A stretch of 52,874 bases of DNA from Nitrospiraceae bacterium (GCA_003599795.1 QZJQ01000049.1:1-52874), one strand, 5' to 3'; numbered from the stretch's first letter, positions 1 through 9,059 are shown. The notes: generated by a model not told the origin, from the letters alone. Translations and numbers: made by a program.

Positions 1-1288
1 CAGCAAGTTCTCTTTCATCAAGATTATCCTGAAGCCATATTGAAAAGTCATTGACCCCTCTATGCAGCCTTAACCTTGATTCAAAGATATGAAAATAAAG
101 AGAATTAATGCTTACCTTGCGAAGCGCTTCCACAAACTCTCTTAAATCATGGGCCATATAGGGAGTAGCCAAAACCACACTTACCGATTTAATAAAATGG
201 AATTCCCTTCCTTCAAACGCTGTCCGTTCATCCCCTCTTTTTGACAGCACGTCATTGATAACGGCTATTATTCTTTCTCTGAGTTCTCCGATTGCAGAGA
301 ATTCAAAGGTATCTATATTGGACAGCCTCTCGGCAAGAATCTCATCACCGATAACGTCGCTGACCCACAATGCAAACTCATTAGCCGGTTGAGGGATAAG
401 ATACTGATATTCTTCTATGAAATTGTGGGTGTGGTAGTAAACCACCGAATCAGGAACCGCTTTCAATATATTAACAAGCTCTGTCAGGTTTTTTGCCTTA
501 AGTCCTGTCAGTTCTTTAATATGCAGCCGGGTATGAAAATGAAACGGTTGAGTTGCCTTTTTAAGAGGCTTTCTGTAAGCGGTAACAGTGGTTTTTGTAA
601 ATTTACTATTCGGCACAAGGATGAGCCTGCCGTCAGGGGCCTTAATCTGAATATTCCTCCATGTTACATCAGAAACATAGCCTTCCTCGCCTGACTCAAG
701 TTTGATATAATCGCCTGTCTTGATTAAGCTGCCATAAGCCAATTGAAGTCCGGAAAAAATATTAAGTATCTCATTACGGGACGCCAGAACTGCTGCTAAT
801 AATCCTATGGTCAGCGCAAGAATTAACGGAGTAGTCGGCGCTTTCCAAATATCAAGCAACATCAGCACGCCTATGACAATAAAGGCAATTCTGACTGCAT
901 TGCTTATCAGAGCCGTTGGAAAGGGGAAAGGCGCTTTTATCTTTTGCAGATAGAGCTGAAGTAATTTTACGGCAAGACTGAGAAAGGTCCACGTTAAGGA
1001 GATAATAAAAATACTTCCAATAATTCTTCCGGCTAAGGCTTTACTTTGAGGGGATAACGTTGAAATTAGAATAGCTGCATACGCCCCCATTAAAAGGCAC
1101 CACTGAAAAAATGGGGCTTTCGTTGGCTGAAGAAGCATCCCGCTTCCTTCCCACTTAACCTTAACAAACAATCTGTCAAGATAATTGTAGAAGATTCTTC
1201 TTGCCCATACAGCAACCACAAAGAAGGCAAGAAAAACAATAGTTGGCACCGTTATTGAAAGCCAATTATTTGTAAGCCATTCAGTCAT
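1..1288 (-). CDS. MscS-family channel with C-terminal DUF5752-like region (partial, runs off left edge)
   Basis: I translated this frame by hand: it is open from an ATG at 1288 to the window edge, so the gene is at least 429 codons and its end is missing. The N-terminal third has several hydrophobic segments, followed by an MscS pore/beta-domain signature (YIKLESGEEGYVSDVTWRN, then LVPNSKF), which is the small-conductance mechanosensitive channel fold. After that comes a soluble region with YYHTHNFIEEYQYL and LYFHIFESRLRLHRG motifs, which I recognise as like DUF5752 proteins (HHTHxFLxEHxxL, FHIFEARLRLGR). It lies 72 nt downstream of a second MscS gene on the same strand, so the two are probably co-transcribed. 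Inference: an osmotic-release channel with a cytoplasmic regulatory or partner domain. The channel part is firm; the DUF5752 label is from memory. Confidence 0.8.
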   Translation of the reverse strand, partial: MTEWLTNNWLSITVPTIVFLAFFVVAVWARRIFYNYLDRLFVKVKWEGSGMLLQPTKAPFFQWCLLMGAYAAILISTLSPQSKALAGRIIGSIFIISLTWTFLSLAVKLLQLYLQKIKAPFPFPTALISNAVRIAFIVIGVLMLLDIWKAPTTPLILALTIGLLAAVLASRNEILNIFSGLQLAYGSLIKTGDYIKLESGEEGYVSDVTWRNIQIKAPDGRLILVPNSKFTKTTVTAYRKPLKKATQPFHFHTRLHIKELTGLKAKNLTELVNILKAVPDSVVYYHTHNFIEEYQYLIPQPANEFALWVSDVIGDEILAERLSNIDTFEFSAIGELRERIIAVINDVLSKRGDERTAFEGREFHFIKSVSVVLATPYMAHDLREFVEALRKVSINSLYFHIFESRLRLHRGVNDFSIWLQDNLDERELA

Positions 1289-1360
1289 TTTTGAACCTTG
1301 GGTTAGAATTATCAACTGTAATTTGCATAGCAATCAACCGTATTTTGGTTAAACAAAACA

Positions 1361-2404
1361 TTATTGCCGCCAATCCTTTTCCTCCCTCAAATATACAGTC
1401 CTGTGCGGGAAAGGGATTTCTACACCCTCTTCTTTAAACCTCTTGAATATCCTCTTTCTTAATTCATGCTGGGCAAGATACTGGTCTACAAACTCCCGCA
1501 CCTGACATATGAGTGTGAAATCAAGCGAACTCTCGCCAAACCCCGGGATGAACCTCACAAAGGGTTCCGGCTCGCCGAGGAGCCCCGGGATTTCACCGGC
1601 AGCTTTTTGGGCTTCTTCTACAAGTATCCTTTCGACCTTTTCGGGGTCGGAGGAATAACTCACTCCTATAGGGATAAGAAGGGACATCCTTTTTTCGGGC
1701 AGATAATAATTCGTAACAATGCTCTGCGAAAGCTTGCTGTTCGGTATTATGACCATATTGTTCGGAAGCATCCTTATCCTCGTCGTCCTCCATGTGATGT
1801 CTTCTACATATCCTTCCTGTCCTGTTTCAAGTTTTATAAAATCCCCCACCCGTATTGCTTTTTCAACGAGAATATGGATGCCTGCAAAAAGATTTGCAAG
1901 CGTGTCCTTCAAGGCAAGCGCAACAGCAAGTCCTCCGACGCCGAGGGCTGTTATAAGAGGAGTTATTGAGATTCCGAGGACAGAAAGGATTATTAAAAAG
2001 CCTATTATTAGTATCGTGCCCTTTAATATCCCGTATGCCAGTCCGGTTGTGGGTATGGGAAGCGAGGACTTTTGAATATAATTTCTAAAGAGTTTCCCTG
2101 CAAGGTTTGCCGATGCTATGGTAATAGAGAATATCACAATAACATGGATAATCTTGGTCAGATAAAGGACATATTTCTCTGAGATATCCGAGGTAGCAAT
2201 ACCGATATAAAGCCCGATGGCAACGCACCAGTAAACAGAGGGCGTTTTAAATACCTTTGTTATTATATCGTCCAATTTTGTCTCTGTCTTTTCAGCCCAC
2301 CTGTGAAGAAGCTTAAACGATATGCTCCTGACGATGAACAGCGCAGAGACAGATATTAATGCCCATGCTAAAGGAATAAGCGCTTTTTTTATGCTAATGT
2401 CCAT
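1361..2404 (-). CDS. MscS-family mechanosensitive ion channel
   Basis: This 347-residue inner-membrane protein has about four to five hydrophobic segments in residues 1-160. The last is the Gly/Ala-rich pore helix (around 150-170, ALGVGGLAVALALKDTLANL), followed by the MscS beta domain (VGDFIKLETGQEGYVEDITWR, PNNMVIIPNSKLS) and a C-terminal alpha/beta domain ending in FPHRTVYL, all typical of the YnaI/MscM-like branch. The length is normal for that branch. The channel opens on membrane tension to release solutes during hypo-osmotic shock. A paralogue lies directly downstream (below 1288). The start ATG at 2404 follows a GGGGGGTAG-like purine stretch. Confidence 0.93.
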   Translation of the reverse strand: MDISIKKALIPLAWALISVSALFIVRSISFKLLHRWAEKTETKLDDIITKVFKTPSVYWCVAIGLYIGIATSDISEKYVLYLTKIIHVIVIFSITIASANLAGKLFRNYIQKSSLPIPTTGLAYGILKGTILIIGFLIILSVLGISITPLITALGVGGLAVALALKDTLANLFAGIHILVEKAIRVGDFIKLETGQEGYVEDITWRTTRIRMLPNNMVIIPNSKLSQSIVTNYYLPEKRMSLLIPIGVSYSSDPEKVERILVEEAQKAAGEIPGLLGEPEPFVRFIPGFGESSLDFTLICQVREFVDQYLAQHELRKRIFKRFKEEGVEIPFPHRTVYLREEKDWRQ

Positions 2405-2434
2405 CTACCCCCCATGATAAAGATTCAGGCTTAA

Positions 2435-3667
2435 CTATAAGTTACCATATTTCCCCTTTCCGTCAAAGGCAAAGGTTGAAGGCATTGTTGACGCAAGACG
2501 TGAGTCCATTTGATTCTTGAATTGTTTGAATTCAGCCATTGATGTTTCAGGAATAGATTCACCTTTCGGTAATTTTACAACAAGCGGATTAACGGCTTTA
2601 TTGCCAATCCGTATTTCATAATGAAGATGGGGGCCTGTTGCAAGCCCTGTTGCGCCGACATATCCAATCACCTGCCCCTGTTCAACCTTTAGCCCTTTTT
2701 TAACTCCTCTGTTAATCCGCGATAGATGTCCATAATATGTCTTCCAGCCGTTAGCATGCCTTATAACTACAAGCTTGCCGTATTGCCCCTTATACCCTGA
2801 GAAATTGACGGTTCCATCGCCGACAGTTGAAACAGGCGTTCCAGCCGGCGCTGCATAATCAAGTCCATGATGAGGCCTGTATATCTTTAATACAGGATGA
2901 AATCTACCATTAGAAAAACGTGAGCTTATACGCCTGAAACTAAGCGGCGCCTTTAAAAAAGCCTTTCTAAGCGATTTCCCGTCTTCGCCGTAATAATGAG
3001 CTTTCCCGTCATATCCAAATCTGTATGCGCTGTATGTCACCCCGTTATTTGTAAATTCAGCAGCGAATATATCGCCGTATTTTTTAAATTCCCCGTTTAA
3101 ATACAGTCCCTCCACAACAATCTTAAACATGTCGCCATTTCTAAGGTCTGTCGTGAAATCTATATCCCATGCAAAAATGTCGGACAGATTAAGAGCCAGC
3201 ATCAGGTTTTCCCTGCCTTCTCCAATTGAAGATATGAGATTATCCTTTATAAGTCCCCCTATCTGCTGGATTCTTTTTTCATATTCAACAGCTATCCTTT
3301 CAGCGCTGAATCCTGATTCGTTTCTTGTAATATTTAAAACTGAATTGTCATTTATCCAATAGTCAAATGAATTTATCCGGTTCATATCGCCAAGCGCTAT
3401 TTTGTATCTGTGGCCGGGATGCACCTCACCCAACTTATAAACATCCTCACATGCCTCTTTCATCTCAAAAAGAATCCCTGTGTCAAGATTGTGCTTTTTA
3501 AAAATATCAAAAAGAGTCTCTCCCTTTCGCACCGCATCGTCTATAGTTCTATAATTTTGCCGGGTATCGGTATCAACATGGGTATCTTTAAGATAAAGGT
3601 TATTAACAATCTCTAAAAATAGAATAACAATGATGCAGAAAATAATTAGTAAAAAATTTTTCTTCAT
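2435..3667 (-). CDS. M23-family (LytM/MepM-like) envelope metallopeptidase
   Basis: 410 residues. An N-terminal membrane anchor (residues 5-24) is followed by a LysM/OapA-like segment (about 45-115, starting RKGETLFDIFKKHNLD), then a long stalk and a C-terminal peptidase domain (about 248-365). The domain shows the zinc-site pattern HxxxD at H266-D270 (HHGLDYAAPAG) and HLHYE at 347-351, as in active MepM/LytM enzymes, so I expect a working Zn endopeptidase that cuts peptidoglycan cross-links in the periplasm. It follows pal on the same strand after a 71-nt gap holding a perfect inverted repeat. Coupling to Pal fits an envelope-maintenance job. The ATG at 3667 is preceded by TTTCGGAGGC. Confidence 0.92.
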   Translation of the reverse strand: MKKNFLLIIFCIIVILFLEIVNNLYLKDTHVDTDTRQNYRTIDDAVRKGETLFDIFKKHNLDTGILFEMKEACEDVYKLGEVHPGHRYKIALGDMNRINSFDYWINDNSVLNITRNESGFSAERIAVEYEKRIQQIGGLIKDNLISSIGEGRENLMLALNLSDIFAWDIDFTTDLRNGDMFKIVVEGLYLNGEFKKYGDIFAAEFTNNGVTYSAYRFGYDGKAHYYGEDGKSLRKAFLKAPLSFRRISSRFSNGRFHPVLKIYRPHHGLDYAAPAGTPVSTVGDGTVNFSGYKGQYGKLVVIRHANGWKTYYGHLSRINRGVKKGLKVEQGQVIGYVGATGLATGPHLHYEIRIGNKAVNPLVVKLPKGESIPETSMAEFKQFKNQMDSRLASTMPSTFAFDGKGKYGNL

Positions 3668-3704
3668 TGCATGCCTCCGAAATAGAAATCATTAATCACT
3701 TGGA

Positions 3705-3732
3705 AGTGCCGGTACCGGATAGTACCGGCACT
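3705..3732. repeat. 11-bp perfect inverted repeat between pal and the M23 peptidase gene
   Basis: AGTGCCGGTAC at 3705-3715 is the exact reverse complement of 3722-3732, with a 6-nt loop. There is no run of T on either side, so it is not an obvious intrinsic terminator. It may stabilise or partly block the transcript between the two co-oriented genes. Confidence 0.6.
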
Positions 3733-3738
3733 CCGATG

Positions 3739-4320
3739 TTACTTTTTAAATTCACCGACTACAAAATGCACTCTCCTGTTTTTCTGCCAGCAGTCTTCTG
3801 TTTTTTCCATGCACACTGGCTTTTCCTTGCCATAGCTTATAACTTCCATTCGCGGCGAAACAACACCGAGAGAGAGAATATATTTCTTTACTGATTGCGA
3901 CCTTCTCTCGCCGAGGGCAAGATTGTACTCATTTGTGCCCCTTTCGTCGCAATGTCCTTCAATCAGTATTTTGTATTCGGTATTTTTTATGAGGTGACCG
4001 GCAACCGATTTTAGTATGGGCTTTGCATCCTCTTTGATGTCGTATCTATCAAATTCAAAATAGATATCCGTGAGTATTTCCGGCATTCTCTTGCTTCTTA
4101 AAAGGAGATCTCTTGATTCAATCTCCGGCTTGCTTAATGCGTCTTTTTGTTCTGTTTTTGTGGAGCCTTCGCCTGCTTTTTGGGTTTCGTATGATTTTGG
4201 CTGCGCCTGTGATATGCTATCCTGCTTACCTGCCGCTTCCGGAGCGAGCGCGACCTTTTTAGAGCTGCATCCAAAACCGATTAATCCTAACATTAATATT
4301 ATGATTGAGATCCTTTTCAT
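3739..4320 (-). CDS. pal: Peptidoglycan-associated outer-membrane lipoprotein Pal
   Basis: 193 residues. A lipoprotein signal peptide ends in the lipobox LIGFGC (Cys about residue 18), then comes a Ser/Lys/Gln-rich linker and a C-terminal OmpA/Pal domain (about 85-190). The domain has the peptidoglycan-binding signature IYFEFDRYDIKEDA, GHCDERGTNEYN, LGERRSQSVKKYI and NRRVHF. Pal ties the outer membrane to peptidoglycan and works with Tol. I chose the ATG at 4320 and not the longer open frame (to 4485) because AAGGAG lies 9 nt upstream and the lipoprotein signal starts there. The tol genes are not in the window. Next gene downstream is the M23 peptidase. Confidence 0.92.
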   Translation of the reverse strand: MKRISIIILMLGLIGFGCSSKKVALAPEAAGKQDSISQAQPKSYETQKAGEGSTKTEQKDALSKPEIESRDLLLRSKRMPEILTDIYFEFDRYDIKEDAKPILKSVAGHLIKNTEYKILIEGHCDERGTNEYNLALGERRSQSVKKYILSLGVVSPRMEVISYGKEKPVCMEKTEDCWQKNRRVHFVVGEFKK

Positions 4321-4411
4321 ATCAAATTCTCCTTTTTTGCTGATAAAAAATGCAAAGCATGCGAATCTATAAATAACTCGCGATTTACGAAATAGGAATG
4401 TTTGTTTTGGG

Positions 4412-4840
4412 TTATATCCGGGGAGGAGAAAGACCGGGATATAAAGGCTGCGCCCCGCTAAAAGATTTTGATGCATTATGCTCAATAAAAAACCTTATCG
4501 GTGAGCGGGAGGAGAAGAAGAGATAATTTTCGGGCAGAGAAAAATTCTTAAGATGAGGCGATTGCGGCGTTACATTTTTAGGGATGACAGCCCGTTTCTT
4601 TTTAAGAAGAAGTCTTGCCGTTGTGTCCGTATCTTCGTCATTATCCGTAGAAGCCAGTTGAGTGTAAATCAGTTCCCACAGGTAAATAGAAAACTTTTCT
4701 GAAAGCGAATATGTTTCATCAGAATTGTGAATGTTTTTTTCTGTATTCTCTGATGCGTAGACATAAGAAAGAGGCGAGATGGTATAAAAAGAAAATAATA
4801 TTAAAAAAAGCAGCCTTAGAATAAAGCGCTTCGCTACCAT
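4412..4840 (-). CDS. Small exported protein of unknown function
   Basis: 142 residues. There is a clear Sec signal peptide (KRFILRLLFLILFSFYTISPLSYVYASE, cleavage after AYA/S-type site near residue 30). The mature part is short, polar and acidic, then basic (LLLKKKRAVIPK), with an aromatic-rich tail and C-terminal SGAQPLYPGLSPPRI. I do not recognise a family. The tail with a PLYPGLSPP motif resembles small periplasmic proteins found near envelope or metal-efflux genes, but that is only an impression. It lies 91 nt upstream of pal on the same strand. The longer frame of pal overlaps its 3' end, one reason to prefer the short pal. Confidence 0.6.
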   Translation of the reverse strand: MVAKRFILRLLFLILFSFYTISPLSYVYASENTEKNIHNSDETYSLSEKFSIYLWELIYTQLASTDNDEDTDTTARLLLKKKRAVIPKNVTPQSPHLKNFSLPENYLFFSSRSPIRFFIEHNASKSFSGAQPLYPGLSPPRI

Positions 4841-4958
4841 GATAGATATAATATATCACATGCTATTTATTAATGACAAGGCGTCTTTTATTTTAAGTGG
4901 TGATATTCTGAAGCTGTTGTCTATAATGTACAGACTATAAATCCAAGCCAGAGGAACA

Positions 4959-6944
4959 TTACATCTCTCCCTTGAAATAATCCAATGCCTTCACCATATT
5001 TTTTCTTTCACCTGTAAATAATATTATATCTCCTCCCCTGAATCTAAAATCCGGCTCAGGATTTGTAAAAACCTCATGGCTTCTTCTTACAGCTATAATT
5101 GTTACCCCTGTCTTCTTCCTTACCTGAAGCTCCGCTATGCTCTTGCCCACAAGATGCAGATTTTCTGAGATTCTAAATCCCTCTATCTCTATATCCGGAA
5201 GCCACTCACATTTTTCAAAGAGATGTCTTTTGGGTAATTCCATGCCTCTCAGGGCCGTATAACTGCCGCTTCTGATTTTATCTATCATGTCCATAATTAC
5301 ATTCCTCGGGAAATTATACCTGTGCAATACACGCGAGAATATCTCTATGGATGTTTCAAATTCTTCAGGTATCACCTCATCAGCCCCAAGTTCCCTGAGT
5401 TCATCCATTTCCACAAGGTATCTTGTCCTTACAATGATATAAATGTCAGGATTTTCATGCCTTGCGATGGAGACTATTCTTCTTGTGGAGACAGGATCCG
5501 ATATTGCAACGACAAGAAGCCTTGCCTTATCCATGCCAATCTTATGGAGTATCTCCTTGCTCGTGCCGTCCCCGTAGTATATCGGCTCTCCCTTTTTCTT
5601 CATCTCACGCACTGTATCGCTGTTCATCTCAAGCACAACATAAGGTATGTCTGCCTCTTTCAGAACTTTTGCGAGATTTTTCCCATTAAGGCCAAATCCG
5701 ACAATGATCACGTGATCATGCCTTCTTCTCGGAAATCCTTCTCCTTCAGAAACCCTCGTAAGACCGCTTATCTTTTTTAAAAGACGCCTTGAGGTTATCC
5801 ATGCTGACACGGACGGCGCAGACTTTAGGATAAAAGGCGTCATTATCATTGTTACAACAGATGAGGAGAGAAACACCTGATAAAAATCCTCTGTTATAAG
5901 CCCTGCGGCTTTCCCCGCAACAGCAAGCACAAAAGAAAATTCTCCTATCTGGGCCAGTCCAAGCCCTGCTGTAAGAGAGGTTCTCAAAGGACTTCCTATT
6001 GCAAAGGCAGAGATTATGCCTGTGAATACCTTAAGCCCGAATATCGCCATAACAGCAAGCGCTATCTTGAGGCAGTTATCTGACATATGGCCTATATTCA
6101 TTAACATCCCGATGGAAACAAAGAACAAGCCTATAAAGCTGTCCTTGAACGGCAATATATCCGAGGTTGCCTGGTGCGCATATTCTGATTCTGAAATTAT
6201 GAGGCCCGCAAGAAATGCGCCGAGCGCAAGAGAAAGCCCGAATTTTGAAGTTATAAAAGCAATGCCGAAACACAGAAGTATAATTGTTGTCATGAACAAT
6301 TCACGGCTTCTTGTGCGTACAACCTGATGCAATAATACCGGCACCAACCATCTTGAGCTTAACAGCACAACTGCAATAATCAGACCTGCCTTCCCCATCT
6401 TTATTGATATGTCTGCTATGTTTATTCCCCCTCCTGACAGTGAAGGGATGAGAAGCATAAGAGGCACAACACAGAGGTCCTGAAAAATCAATATGCCCAC
6501 CATTATGCGTCCGTGAGGCGAGTCTGTCTCTCCCCTGTCAGCAAGCATCTTCAAAACAATTGCAGTGCTGCTGAGCGCGATGAGAAACCCGAAAAAAACA
6601 GATTGGTTTGTATTCCCTGTTGCAAGATAGGAAGCAGCGGCGGCCAATGTTATAGTAAGCAGAACCTGAAGGCCCCCGCCGCCTATTACAGCCTTCTTTA
6701 TTTTAGAAAGCCTTGCTATGGAAAATTCAATGCCGATGGTAAAGAGCAGCAGCACAACGCCTATCTCCGCAAGCGCTTCTACCGAGTGCGTATCTCTGAC
6801 TAATCCGATGCCGTAAGGCCCGATAATTGTCCCTGCAATAAGAAACCCCACAATAGAGGGTATCCTCAGCCTGTGAAGAAGAAACACCACCAATGCTGAT
6901 ACGCCCAAAACTATAACAAGAGCTTTTAAAAATTCAGATTCCAT
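4959..6944 (-). CDS. CPA2-family K+/H+ antiporter with TrkA domains (KefB/RosB type)
   Basis: 661 residues. The first ~385 form a 12-13-helix Na+/H+ exchanger domain (PSIVGFLIAGTIIGPYGIG and LALGAFLAGLIISES near the ion path). A TrkA-N/RCK Rossmann domain follows (about 410-530, VGFGLNGKNLAKVLKEADI with the GxGxxG nucleotide motif), then a TrkA-C domain (about 580-655). This is the arrangement of KefB/KefC-like potassium or sodium/proton exchangers whose cytoplasmic RCK part senses nucleotide. Substrate cannot be settled from sequence. It stands alone: the next upstream minus-strand gene ends at 7170 and is closed by a terminator. A possible -35 TTGACC (6989-6994) lies just upstream. Confidence 0.92.
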   Translation of the reverse strand: MESEFLKALVIVLGVSALVVFLLHRLRIPSIVGFLIAGTIIGPYGIGLVRDTHSVEALAEIGVVLLLFTIGIEFSIARLSKIKKAVIGGGGLQVLLTITLAAAASYLATGNTNQSVFFGFLIALSSTAIVLKMLADRGETDSPHGRIMVGILIFQDLCVVPLMLLIPSLSGGGINIADISIKMGKAGLIIAVVLLSSRWLVPVLLHQVVRTRSRELFMTTIILLCFGIAFITSKFGLSLALGAFLAGLIISESEYAHQATSDILPFKDSFIGLFFVSIGMLMNIGHMSDNCLKIALAVMAIFGLKVFTGIISAFAIGSPLRTSLTAGLGLAQIGEFSFVLAVAGKAAGLITEDFYQVFLSSSVVTMIMTPFILKSAPSVSAWITSRRLLKKISGLTRVSEGEGFPRRRHDHVIIVGFGLNGKNLAKVLKEADIPYVVLEMNSDTVREMKKKGEPIYYGDGTSKEILHKIGMDKARLLVVAISDPVSTRRIVSIARHENPDIYIIVRTRYLVEMDELRELGADEVIPEEFETSIEIFSRVLHRYNFPRNVIMDMIDKIRSGSYTALRGMELPKRHLFEKCEWLPDIEIEGFRISENLHLVGKSIAELQVRKKTGVTIIAVRRSHEVFTNPEPDFRFRGGDIILFTGERKNMVKALDYFKGEM

Positions 6945-6966
6945 AGGTTTTATGGTAGCATAAAAA

Positions 6967-7113
6967 ATGTATAATTTTATTGCAGTTTGGTCAACAATCC
7001 TGAGTTTTTACACCAAATGTCCACGGTGCGGAAAATCCCAGCATTTCAAAGGTAAAAAGAAAGGAGATGCTGTTGCCTGCAAGAAGTGCGGATATGAATT
7101 TGTGTTGAAATAA
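6967..7113 (+). CDS. 48-residue zinc-ribbon micro-protein (tentative)
   Basis: A short plus-strand frame from ATG 6967 to TAA 7111-7113 encodes a protein with two CxxC knuckles, CPRCGK at 18-23 and CKKCGY at 38-43, and a basic stretch between them. This is a classic zinc-ribbon spacing. It is antisense to its neighbours, sits exactly in the kefB/nhaD gap, and its stop is followed at once by the nhaD terminator hairpin. No strong ribosome-binding site is seen, and the first 17 residues are hydrophobic and may not be translated. The four-cysteine pattern makes chance less likely. Function unknown. Confidence 0.45.
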   Translation: MYNFIAVWSTILSFYTKCPRCGKSQHFKGKKKGDAVACKKCGYEFVLK

Positions 7114-7142
7114 AAAGAGCGGGTGCAACCACCAGCTCTTAA
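7111..7142 (-). terminator. Intrinsic terminator of the CBS/NhaD operon
   Basis: Read on the minus strand: a stem AAGAGC...GCTCTT with inner GGTG/CACC pairing, then TTTTTATTTC. It lies 28 nt past the stop of the NhaD gene. Confidence 0.75.
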
Positions 7143-7169
7143 CCCCTTAAGCTATGGAAGTATTTTTAT

Positions 7170-8537
7170 TTACATCTTTAACACATAATACCTGAGCCAG
7201 ACATATATCGTAGCAATAACAACAGTCATTATCATCATCGGCATTCCGTAGAGCATGAATTTCATGAACGATATTTTTTTGCCTGCTTTTTCAGACATGC
7301 CAACAACAATAACATTTGCAGAAGCCCCTATCGCAGTGCCGTTTCCGCCAAGACATGCGCCTAATGCCAGAGACCACCAGAGCGGCATAAGATCAGGATG
7401 TTGGAGAAGCTGAATTCCTGAAACATTGGGCCATAACTGTTTTGCCATATCAATTATCAGGGGGTTCATCGTCGCAACATAAGGGATGTTGTCTATGAAT
7501 GCCGATGCAAATGCAGAGAACCACATGACAACCATGCTTGTTGCAAATAAATCGCCCTGTGTTATCTCAAGGACTTTGGTTGACATCCACTTGATAAGGC
7601 CAACCTTTACAACGCCTCCGATAATAATGAAAAGCCCGATAAAGAAAAATATTGTAGGCCATTCAACTTCCGCAAGAATATGGTGCGGTTCGTCTGTCTT
7701 TGAAAGCAGCAGCAGAAGTCCTGCTCCGAATAAAGCGATTGTTGCAGGCTGAAAATGGAGCGTCCCGTGAAGCACAAAACCTGTTAGGACTATTCCCAGA
7801 ACTACGAGCGATTTTGTAAGCATTACTGGGTCTTTTATCGCCTCATTCTCATTCATTGACATTATTCTCTGTTTGAGTTCTTCCCTTGTCTTGAGCTTTT
7901 TCCCCCATATGAGTTTTATTGCGAAAATGTAGAAAATCATCATCACAACAACTATAGGAGCAAGATTATATATGAAATCCATGAAGTCAAGCTGCGCCTT
8001 TGAGGCAATCATAATGTTCGGCGGGTCGCCGATAAGCGTTGCAGTGCCTCCGATATTGGATGCTAAGGCGCATGAGATTAGATAGGGCAAGGAGTCAACT
8101 TCAAGAGCCTCTGCAATGAGGATTGTAACAGGAACGATCAATAATACAGTTGTCACATTGTCAAGCAAGGCGCTTAATACTGCGGTAACTATTGCGAATA
8201 TCACCAAAATCCTGAAGGGATCGCCCTTTCCAAATTTGGCGCTTTTTATTGCGATATATTCAAAAACCCCTGTAGGCCTCATAAGATTGATTATCACCAT
8301 CATTGAAATGAGAAGGAATATGACATTCCAGTCCACACCTAATTCTTCTAAATGGAAGGCCTCATGCTGCTCAAGTATCTTTAGAACAAGCATCAATCCG
8401 GCGCCGAATAAAGCAATTATTGTCTTGTGTATCTTCTCGGATACAATTACCGCATAGGCAAGCAAAAATATTATCGTTGCTGTCCAGAAGGCTGTGTCCA
8501 TGACAAACGGCTGTACCGCTGTTGCTTCCTGCGTCAC
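7170..8537 (-). CDS. NhaD/ArsB-superfamily ion transporter
   Basis: 455 residues, about eleven to twelve membrane helices in two inverted halves. The first half contains DNVTTVLLIVPVTI and GGTATLIGDPPNIMIAS; the second contains FIDNIPYVATMNPLI and GGNGTAIGASANVIVVG. These paired DN and G(T)xIG motifs mark the ion-transporter superfamily (NhaD Na+/H+ antiporters, ArsB, SLC13). NhaD is the best guess because of the DNVTT/DNIP pair. The start is a GTG overlapping the stop of the upstream CBS gene (GTGA), with GGAGG just before it, so translation is coupled. Substrate (Na+, dicarboxylate or oxyanion) is not certain. Confidence 0.88.
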   Translation of the reverse strand: MTQEATAVQPFVMDTAFWTATIIFLLAYAVIVSEKIHKTIIALFGAGLMLVLKILEQHEAFHLEELGVDWNVIFLLISMMVIINLMRPTGVFEYIAIKSAKFGKGDPFRILVIFAIVTAVLSALLDNVTTVLLIVPVTILIAEALEVDSLPYLISCALASNIGGTATLIGDPPNIMIASKAQLDFMDFIYNLAPIVVVMMIFYIFAIKLIWGKKLKTREELKQRIMSMNENEAIKDPVMLTKSLVVLGIVLTGFVLHGTLHFQPATIALFGAGLLLLLSKTDEPHHILAEVEWPTIFFFIGLFIIIGGVVKVGLIKWMSTKVLEITQGDLFATSMVVMWFSAFASAFIDNIPYVATMNPLIIDMAKQLWPNVSGIQLLQHPDLMPLWWSLALGACLGGNGTAIGASANVIVVGMSEKAGKKISFMKFMLYGMPMMIMTVVIATIYVWLRYYVLKM

Positions 8538-9022
8538 TTTCCACCTCCGGCATTTTCATCAAGCATTGCCCTTGTGATTGCAAAGAATACGTCTCTCTCA
8601 TACAGAATGCCTGTTATTTTGCCATCCTTGCTTATAACAGGAAGCCTCTTGACGTTATTTTTAATCATGTGGTCAACGCACTCCATTAAGGGCGCATCTT
8701 CAGGCACGCTTATAACCTTTTTTGTCATCATCTCCGAGACTTTTTTATTTCCCGCCTTTTTAGCCATATCCTCAACCATGCCGTCCCACGTGAAATCACC
8801 GAGATTCATGAGAGACATGTAAGACGGAAATACTGCCTTGAGGATGTCGCCTATAGAGAGAAAACCGACCATTGTGCCTTTTTCGTCAATAACCGGAAGC
8901 CCTTTAACTCCAAATCTTTCTTCATCTCTTTTAGCAGTCCTGAGAATATTTGCTGCTTCTTTCAGTGACGTGTCAGGCTTTAGATATTCCTGAAGCGGTA
9001 TCATTAAATCTTTTGCTTTCAT
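8534..9022 (-). CDS. CBS-domain-pair protein
   Basis: 162 residues consisting of two CBS repeats (about 5-70 and 95-155). These show the typical edges MKAKDLMIPLQEYL...GLPVIDEKGTMVGFLSIGDIL and VSEMMTKKVISVPEDAPL...RLPVISKDGKITGILYERDVF. CBS pairs bind adenosine nucleotides and tune partner activity. Its stop overlaps the NhaD start by 4 nt, so it likely regulates that transporter. I chose ATG 9022 because GGGAGGT stands 4 nt upstream; the longer frame begins with a TTG at 9037. Confidence 0.9.
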   Translation of the reverse strand: MKAKDLMIPLQEYLKPDTSLKEAANILRTAKRDEERFGVKGLPVIDEKGTMVGFLSIGDILKAVFPSYMSLMNLGDFTWDGMVEDMAKKAGNKKVSEMMTKKVISVPEDAPLMECVDHMIKNNVKRLPVISKDGKITGILYERDVFFAITRAMLDENAGGGK

Positions 9023-9059
9023 TTTACCTCCCGGCAAGCTATCTGATATTTTGCTATTT

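Noticed and set aside
389-694. Plus-strand 101-codon frame near the left edge
   Set aside because: It lies opposite the minus-strand MscS gene, has no family features and is a frame shadow.
1-2404. One broken MscS gene split in two
   Set aside because: Each part has its own start, membrane segments and MscS core, so they are two paralogues.
3705-3732. Intrinsic terminator after pal
   Set aside because: No T run on the downstream side of the stem.
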